From positions 3,352,501 to 3,416,500 of the forward strand of contig OX485807.1 in NCBI GenBank assembly GCA_950295325.1: a stretch of 64,000 nucleotides of DNA, written 5' to 3'. Of this stretch, positions 58,431 to 64,000 are shown in pieces. The first letter of the stretch is position 1. The number at the start of each line of letters is the position of its first letter. The translations under genes were made by a program, and so were the position numbers. The DNA is from Polytrichum commune (lineage: Eukaryota > Streptophyta > Polytrichopsida > Polytrichales > Polytrichaceae). The notes under the pieces were generated by a model, which was given only the letters and a program-made list of their open reading frames with translations, had not been told where the DNA came from and ran no database searches.

Positions 58431-59289
58431 CATGTGTTGAAATCAATGCATCTTGTATATGTGTGTGTATATTGGTAGCATCAAAATATAGGCCAATGAG
58501 AAAGCGAGTAGAGAGTGATACATCATTAACTATTAGATAACTGGTTAAGCTGTAGAGCGGCAAGTTGGTTATTGGACATAACCTCTCTTCCAAACTAGAT
58601 CAAGATCATTTAAGGTGTGTGGGTTACATTTTGGTTCGATTTTCACGTTCTACAACTTCTACCAACTAGATTTACACAACAAAGCTTTGTGTTGCATTAG
58701 CAAATACACAATGTAACAAATGCAAAAAGCGGGATCAAAAGTCGGACCTCCAAGGGCTTAGGCACGGTTATAGGAAGTGCATGTTTGTTAATCTCTTCAC
58801 TCGATACACATGTCCTCCCGACCGTGTTCACTATCGAGTGTCTAATAGTTATTAATATTTGAAGACGTCGTTGAATCTCTCTTTTGAACACATGTCTTCG
58901 TGATGTTTGCTCTTCGATCTTCACTGGACCACATACCAATCACCATCTAAGAGGTCCGATCAAGAAAACAAGCCACTTAAGACCCATCTACCTTACATTG
59001 TGGAGATTTGCGGCTCTCTTAAAGAGCAAGTGTTGGAGAAAGTTGTGACACTTTAAAGTTACCCTCGATCTTTCCAATTACCTTGCGCCATGTGGCAATG
59101 AAAGTGACAAGAGCGGGTAATGTGGACGTAACAAGTGGTAGAATTCAAGGGGAGGAGGGCACACACTCCCACAATGCCATTTTATTAGGGCCCAGGCAGC
59201 TAGGGAGGGGGGTTGACCTGGGGGAGGAGGAGGGGCCCAGAAGGAAAGTGAAAGCCCAACACCAAAAGGCCCACTCCAGATCAGCTGCT
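58431..59289. other. Intergenic, no gene recognised
   Basis: Composition changes to GC-rich after about 59080. ORFs there overlap on both strands (59078-59368) and read as low-complexity proline or glycine, so they are not credible. Confidence 0.4.
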
Positions 59290-60760
59290 CATGATGACCG
59301 GGGCTTGTTAAAAAGTGGGTAGGGCCGGGGCTGCTTGGGCTTTGCAGCTGTGATGAAAGGCATGGCAACAGTTTGGAGCGGCCGTTGCGTTTCGAGCAAA
59401 GAAGAAGGGACGGGATATATTATGGGGTTATGGGGTGTGTATGTTTACACACTAGGGTCCAAGACCAAGGGAAGTCCACAATCAAGTGATCTTATTGCTC
59501 GAGAGTGAAAATTTTGGACCAAAGAAACTCCAAAATTAAGCGACCTTATGGGTCGTCAATGAGAAATTGGACCCTATGAGATTACACTAGGGTCCAAGTC
59601 CAAAGGTACGGGAAAATGAAGTGGTGTTCATGTGGCATTGCTTTCATGTCAATTCTCGACGAACCTCACTTGAGAAAACACTCAGGCGTGGGAAAAAAAT
59701 AAAAAATAAAATAGAGAATTTGGGTTGTATATCATCTACACTAAATATCATATTTAGTGTCACGTGGTAGGTTATGTCACTACGATGACTATTTGAATGA
59801 CACTTCTTATGAATAAGTGGATGATGGATGAGTACATCCATTGGCAAAAACCTTACCTTCTCTTGTCAGCAACTTGTGATGAATATATTGTCATGGATGA
59901 AAAATCACTTGGTAAGTGACAATAATTGCAACCCTGTAAATCTACAATCCCCCAAAAAATTACAAGGAATGACAAGTAATGTTGGGTTAACTTTTAGTGT
60001 CGGTGGCACTACACTGCGGTATACAATTAGCATGGAGCAAAGCAAGGCAATTAGAATTGGTGACACTAAATACCATATTTAGTGTAGTAATGATGACGTG
60101 GCCTGCCAAACGTGAAGGGTTCTTTTTGGGTTAAAATTGTGAACCAAGGCATGGCAATTGTATGGTTGTTGGGATTGGAACTCTCAATTGGTAGTGGAGG
60201 ATAGGTCCGAGGAGTTTACACTAGGGTCCACGCCCGAGTTATGAAAATAATGAAGTGGCGCAAATGTGGCATCACTTTCCCACCAAATCTCAATAGTCCT
60301 CATACAAGAGGACACTTTGGCTACTAATGACGACACAACTTTCCATAATCAAGGGGTTTGGGATTGTAATTACGAAGCAAGGCATGCTGGTTTCATGTGT
60401 TGTGGGGGTTGTCGGGATCGAAACTCTCACCGGTAGTAGGGGAGGGGCTCAAGGAGTGTACACTAGGGTCCGAATCCAAGGTTGAAAGAAACAAAATGGC
60501 ACTAACGTGACATCACTTTCCCACCAAATCTTAACGGTCCTCACTCAAGAAAACGGTCCGAATGGAAAGCAATACAAAGCAAAGCTACAAATCAACTGCT
60601 AATGATGGCACGGCTTGTCAAAAGTCGTCCGCGGGGGTGGGGGGGGGGGTTGCAACTGTAAATCTAGGCATGGCAGCAGTTTGGTGCTTGTGAGGTTGCT
60701 GGGATTGGACTCATTCTCAACTGGTAGTAGGGGAGGGGCGTTGCTTTTCAAGGCTGCTGT
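59290..60760. repeat. Degenerate tandem array, unit about 245-290 bp
   Basis: Repeated landmarks: GGGATTGGAACTCTCAAYTG (60171, 60414, 60701), ACTAGGGTCC (59451, 59587, 60220, 60462), GGCATCACTTTCCCACCAAA, CTAATGATG-CACGGCTTGTCAA and AGGCATGGCA. One unit is split by the palindromic-end MITE at 59739-60084. Non-coding. Confidence 0.7.
59739..60084 (+). mobile_element. Palindromic-end MITE (family P), copy 4, in the tandem array
   Basis: 346 bp beginning CACTAAATATCATATTTAGT and ending CACTAAATACCATATTTAGT plus G, with TA on both sides (59737-59738 and 60085-60086). It cuts a unit of the surrounding tandem array between TTGAGAAAACACTCAGG and TAATGATGACGTGGCC, so the host unit shows where the element begins and ends. 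Confidence 0.78.
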
Positions 60761-60850
60761 TCGGGGGCAGTCTCCAGAGGGTAGAAAGGGCAAGCTGGGA
60801 GTTGAGGGGGGAAGGGAAGGGAAGGGAAGGGAAGGGGGAGCGGAGACATG

Positions 60851-61055
60851 CAATGAACGGGGAGAAGCGGCTGAGTTGGAGAGGTAACCGGCTGAAGTTG
60901 ACGACTTGAGGAAAAAGCACCCATCATTTTAGAGGAATCTGGAGAACATAGCTCAGATTAGTAAAGCGAGACCGAAACAGATGTGACATGTAACCGGTGG
61001 GGCTTGGAAACAGCAGGAGCTCAACCGATTCTGCCCAAAATGTCCCCGGACACTG
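60851..61055 (+). mobile_element. hAT-type MITE (family H), copy 10
   Basis: 205 bp starting CAATGAACGGGGAGAAGC and ending CCCCGGACACTG. It is more GC-rich than other copies, like the surrounding promoter region of the kinase gene. No 8 bp TSD is visible. Confidence 0.72.
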
Positions 61056-62208
61056 GAGCCCGGGGGGGGGGGGGGACGATGGGCTGGCGAGGGAGCTAGC
61101 TGCGGACCGAGATTAGCAAAGGGGGAGAAGTGACAGCGGAGGGGAGGGTGGAGGTAACAAGCCTGGCAATGGGGTGGAATGAAGAGGCAACGCGGCCGGC
61201 AGCCCAGTGCGAGAATGGTGGCCGCCCCTCCCGCATCAGCGCGCTTCGCACCTAGGCACTCAGGCCAGGCTCCCCTCCCCTCCCCCCCCGCCCCCCGGGT
61301 GGGTGGGTTGGGCTGTACTCGTTTGCCATCTATCACGCGTTGCGCTGCCACTACAGGAGGACAGGGGGGGCTGCTCCTCCTGGCATCATCACCATCACCA
61401 TCACCATTGTCCATATCAGCGTCCCTCCTGGGCCCGGATCTCACACCACGGACTGCTGCTTTCTTCCTTCCTCGCACCATACACACAACACAGGGCATTG
61501 TAGTAGCAGCGTCCGCACAACCACCACCAGGGGAACAGGCTCGCCCTCATCGTGGTATCCCACAGGCGGGCATTAGGGACCATGTTAGGTGCGTCGTAGT
61601 TGCAACCAGGCGTGTGGGTTTAGGAGTGCAGGTGGAGGAGGATTGTTTAGTTGGGTTGGGGGTTTAAGGGAGGAGGGGCGGCGGCGGCGGCTGCTGCTGG
61701 TGGGGTTAAGGAAATTGATGTGGCTTCGGTGCCGGGAAGCTTAAACCTTGGGGGAGGTTTACGGGGGGATTGAAAATCCAGGTGTTCCGCGAGTTTCCAG
61801 ATCTCAAACTTGAGGGGTTTAGTCTCCGGCGTGGATCAATGAATTGATTCTTATTCGTTCATCAACGAGGTCGCGATTTGAGGTTGCATATTATATTATT
61901 GCGAGGATTTTGGAGGTGGGTGGGTTTCTCGATCTCGGAGTCGGAGCCGTGGGATTTAGAGGATTCAAGTGGGGTGGTTCTCCATGTAGTCAGGTTGTGT
62001 CCGAGTTGCGGTGAGAGCCAAAGCTCCGAGCAATGCACAGGGTGGGAGGAGCAGTATGATTGATCCTGCCGCCCGTGCGCTAGCTAGGCTACTACAACAA
62101 CAAAATCTTCAGCAACTCAACGCGTGCCAGCGATTCTAGGAGGAAGGGGGAGTGGGAGGCGGGGGTGGTGGACCGAATTGTATCATCATTTAGAGGTTGT
62201 GGTTCTGG
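61056..62208. other. GC-rich 5' region of the kinase gene
   Basis: GC-rich sequence with a G homopolymer at about 61062-61074, a run of CAT/CAC triplets (about 61382-61408) and GGC triplets (about 61678-61692). Multiple overlapping ORFs on both strands reflect the lack of AT-rich stops. This probably holds the promoter and leader of the kinase gene. No lectin domain or other conserved domain is encoded here. Confidence 0.45.
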
Positions 62209-63558
62209 ATGACTTTCTCCTGGCGTTCGCTGTGTTGTGGGTCAGCATGTGTAGGCAAGTCATCATCCGCAGCGGGAGGGCCCGGGTCAGATCCCGCAAC
62301 AGCGAAGAAGAAGGTGGTGAAGGGGAAGAAGGGGCAAGTGGTGCAGAAGCCAGTGGACAACACATTCTATGGCCCCCGAATCTTCACATACAAGGAGCTT
62401 ACAGCTGCCACCAAGGAGTTTAGTAGCGAGGAACTTCTAGGCCGTGGCGCCTTCGGAAGCGTGTACAAGGGCACCCTGAGTGACGGCTCCGTGGTGGCAG
62501 TGAAGCAGATCGCACACGATTCCAATCAAGGGGAGCGCGAGTTTCTGGCCGAGGTTTCCATCATCAGCCGCATCCGCCACCGCAACTTGGTGCAGCTGCA
62601 GGGATGGTGTCACGAGAAAGGTAACTTGCTCCTTGTCTATGACTTTATGCCCAACGGAAGCCTTGACAAGCTCCTGGAAAACAACAACAACAATGCTAAT
62701 AACAATGTTGCTAATGGCGATGATTCAATCCCCAAGACCACCTCTGCCCTTGGGTGGGATGTGCGACATAGCGTCTTGCGGGGTGTGGCATGTGCCTTGT
62801 CTTACTTGCATGAAGAGTGCCAGCAATGTGTGCTTCACCGGGACGTGAAACCAAGCAATGTGCTTCTGGACGAGAATTTCAGCCCACATTTGGCAGACTT
62901 CGGGTTAGCGAGGTTGATTCATCATACCACCGAGAATGTGCAGACCACCATCATTGCGGGCACCCGAGGGTACCTAGCCCCGGAGCTAATTCAAGTGGGG
63001 AAAGCTTCCACGAAATCGGATGTGTTCAGTTTCGGGGTGTTGGCTTTGGAGGTTGCCACGGGGCGCAGGCCGTTGGAGAAGAACAAGCCTGAGAATGTGA
63101 ACTTGGGGTTAGTGGACACGGTGTGGAAGGCACATGAGGCTAATGACTTGTTGAGCATGTCTGATCCGAAGCTGCAAGGTGCACATGAGCCTGAGAAGAT
63201 GCGAACGTTGCTGCAAATGGGTTTGTTCTGTTGCCATCCTGATCCAGAGGCTAGGCCACCCATGAGCTTTGTTCGCCAGTGGTTTATTCAAGAAGTTCCT
63301 CTCCCTGCTCTCCCCCCTGTGAAACCCCGCGTGACTTATGCCCTTGGCCCGCCATCGCCAGCCAAGCTTGCCTTGCCTGCGCCGGAGCCCAAGCTTGCAA
63401 TCGAAGGGCCTCCTCCGAAAGCTTTAGCCATTGAAGGTCCTCCTCAAAAGCAGCAGCAGCAGAGCAACAATAACACGACAACCGCCAATGGCACTAGCCC
63501 TAGCCCTAGCCCTCGGTCACCTAACCCCCGGTCCAGCCCAACGTCGGCGAGCCCTTAG
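62209..63558 (+). CDS. Receptor-like protein kinase, L-type LecRK (clade VIII-like) kinase domain without lectin domain
   Basis: Uninterrupted frame to TAG at 63558; from the first in-frame ATG (62209) it codes for 449 residues. The kinase domain (about 60-360) is complete: glycine loop GRGAFGSVY (78-86), AVKQ lysine (99), VLHRDVKPSN catalytic loop (209-217, RD type), DFG (230-232), AGTRGYLAPE (about 250-259), SDVFSFGVLALEVATGRRP. GWCHEKGNLLLVYDFMPNGS resembles LecRK clade VIII. A poly-Asn insertion (about 157-170) lies in the N-lobe/C-lobe linker, and the C-terminus is Pro/Ser-rich with two LAIEGPP motifs. No lectin domain, signal peptide or clear membrane segment precedes the kinase in this frame. 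Another frame over 62190-62265 reads hydrophobic (VVVLDDFLLAFAVLWVSMCR), so the true N-terminus may be spliced or shifted. As written it is a cytoplasmic kinase; substrate unknown. Confidence 0.85.
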   Translation: MTFSWRSLCCGSACVGKSSSAAGGPGSDPATAKKKVVKGKKGQVVQKPVDNTFYGPRIFTYKELTAATKEFSSEELLGRGAFGSVYKGTLSDGSVVAVKQIAHDSNQGEREFLAEVSIISRIRHRNLVQLQGWCHEKGNLLLVYDFMPNGSLDKLLENNNNNANNNVANGDDSIPKTTSALGWDVRHSVLRGVACALSYLHEECQQCVLHRDVKPSNVLLDENFSPHLADFGLARLIHHTTENVQTTIIAGTRGYLAPELIQVGKASTKSDVFSFGVLALEVATGRRPLEKNKPENVNLGLVDTVWKAHEANDLLSMSDPKLQGAHEPEKMRTLLQMGLFCCHPDPEARPPMSFVRQWFIQEVPLPALPPVKPRVTYALGPPSPAKLALPAPEPKLAIEGPPPKALAIEGPPQKQQQQSNNNTTTANGTSPSPSPRSPNPRSSPTSASP

Positions 63559-64000
63559 CAAGATGCTTCAATAAACTCAACGTGGCAATCCATGGCCGGT
63601 AAATAGCAGCAGCAGGCATCTCGCTCTGCACCGAATTGGCGTGCAGAATTTGGCCCAAGCTTAGAGTAGAGGATGATTTATATAGGCACTAGAAATTTGT
63701 ATCTACAGAGGAAATAGCGTACATACTTGATTGGAAGTGGATGATTCACTGCTTCGGTACTTGTAGCAGCAACAGCAGCTTGGATCTGAACGAATTTTCT
63801 TTCAGACAGGTCTGACGAGTTGGAGGGGGGGGGGAGGGAGGAGGCCCATGAATGTGGTGCTACATTTTGTCATATAGTTTCTCTTTAAGCGCTGGCAAAC
63901 CTGATGAATGTCTAGCCGACGCATTGCAATTCAGAGAAGATTCACTGCAATAAAATCCCTATTCAATGTCAAGTGTGGCTTGGACCAAAAGCATACTTCC
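63559..64000. other. 3' flank of the kinase gene
   Basis: Probably 3' UTR and start of the next spacer. An AATAAA-like string (TTCAATAAACTC near 63568, GCAATAAAATCC near 63947) could serve polyadenylation, but neither is certain. Confidence 0.4.

Noticed and set aside
59078-61498. Several GC-rich ORFs on both strands (up to 181 codons)
   Set aside because: Overlapping, proline/glycine/arginine-rich, with no domain; expected by chance where AT-rich stop codons are scarce.
1-64000. CRISPR arrays, operons, prokaryotic promoters or rRNA operons
   Set aside because: The window is plant nuclear DNA with introns; the regular repeats found are tandem duplications and MITEs, and the only rRNA similarity is the 5S-derived retroposon.

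Overview
This window looks like nuclear DNA of a land plant. Its genes carry GT-AG introns, the AT-rich intergenic space is packed with small DNA transposons, and the proteins belong to plant families: a pectin-type (DUF248) methyltransferase, a secreted glycerophosphodiester phosphodiesterase, a lectin-receptor-like kinase and a PIF/Harbinger transposase. Gene spacing of 4 to 25 kb and a decayed LINE whose C-terminal part resembles elements I associate with algae and seedless plants make a bryophyte, lycophyte or fern more likely than a flowering plant. The species cannot be fixed from the sequence alone.

Layout. 0-5 kb: a small F-box-like gene (2557-3075) whose last coding segment and 3' flank are repeated three more times downstream. 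5-25 kb: no intact gene, but a 3 x 189 bp tandem repeat, a long inverted repeat (8.9-10.0 kb), hAT, Tourist and Mutator-type MITEs, a LINE remnant (12.2-14.6 kb) and a hAT transposase pseudogene (16.5-16.8 kb). 25-30.1 kb: an eight-coding-exon methyltransferase gene behind a long 5' leader intron with a 122 bp tandem repeat. 33.75-38 kb: an eight-exon GDPD gene with a 5S-rRNA-derived retroposon in intron 7. 38-51.5 kb: transposon-rich, including a Tourist MITE nested in another MITE and a 260 bp tandem array. 51.55-56.28 kb: a structurally complete, probably autonomous PIF/Harbinger transposon with matching TAA target duplications and two convergent intact ORFs. 59.2-60.8 kb: another degenerate tandem array. 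62.2-63.6 kb: a single-exon, GC-rich receptor-like kinase gene without a lectin domain.

The host genes are independent housekeeping, cell-wall, lipid and signalling genes, not an operon or cluster. The two Harbinger ORFs do act together: a DDE nuclease and a SANT/Myb-like DNA-binding partner. The strongest theme is a dense set of non-autonomous DNA transposons, several defined here by terminal inverted repeats (TIRs) plus target-site duplications (TSDs): TTCAAGGC and CATGTTAG (hAT type), TTA/TAA (Tourist type), 9-11 bp (Mutator type) and TCA. Coordinates of unspliced ORFs, TIRs and TSDs were read directly. Exon borders are inferred from GT/AG signals, phase and known family sequence. Family ages and mobility are inference.
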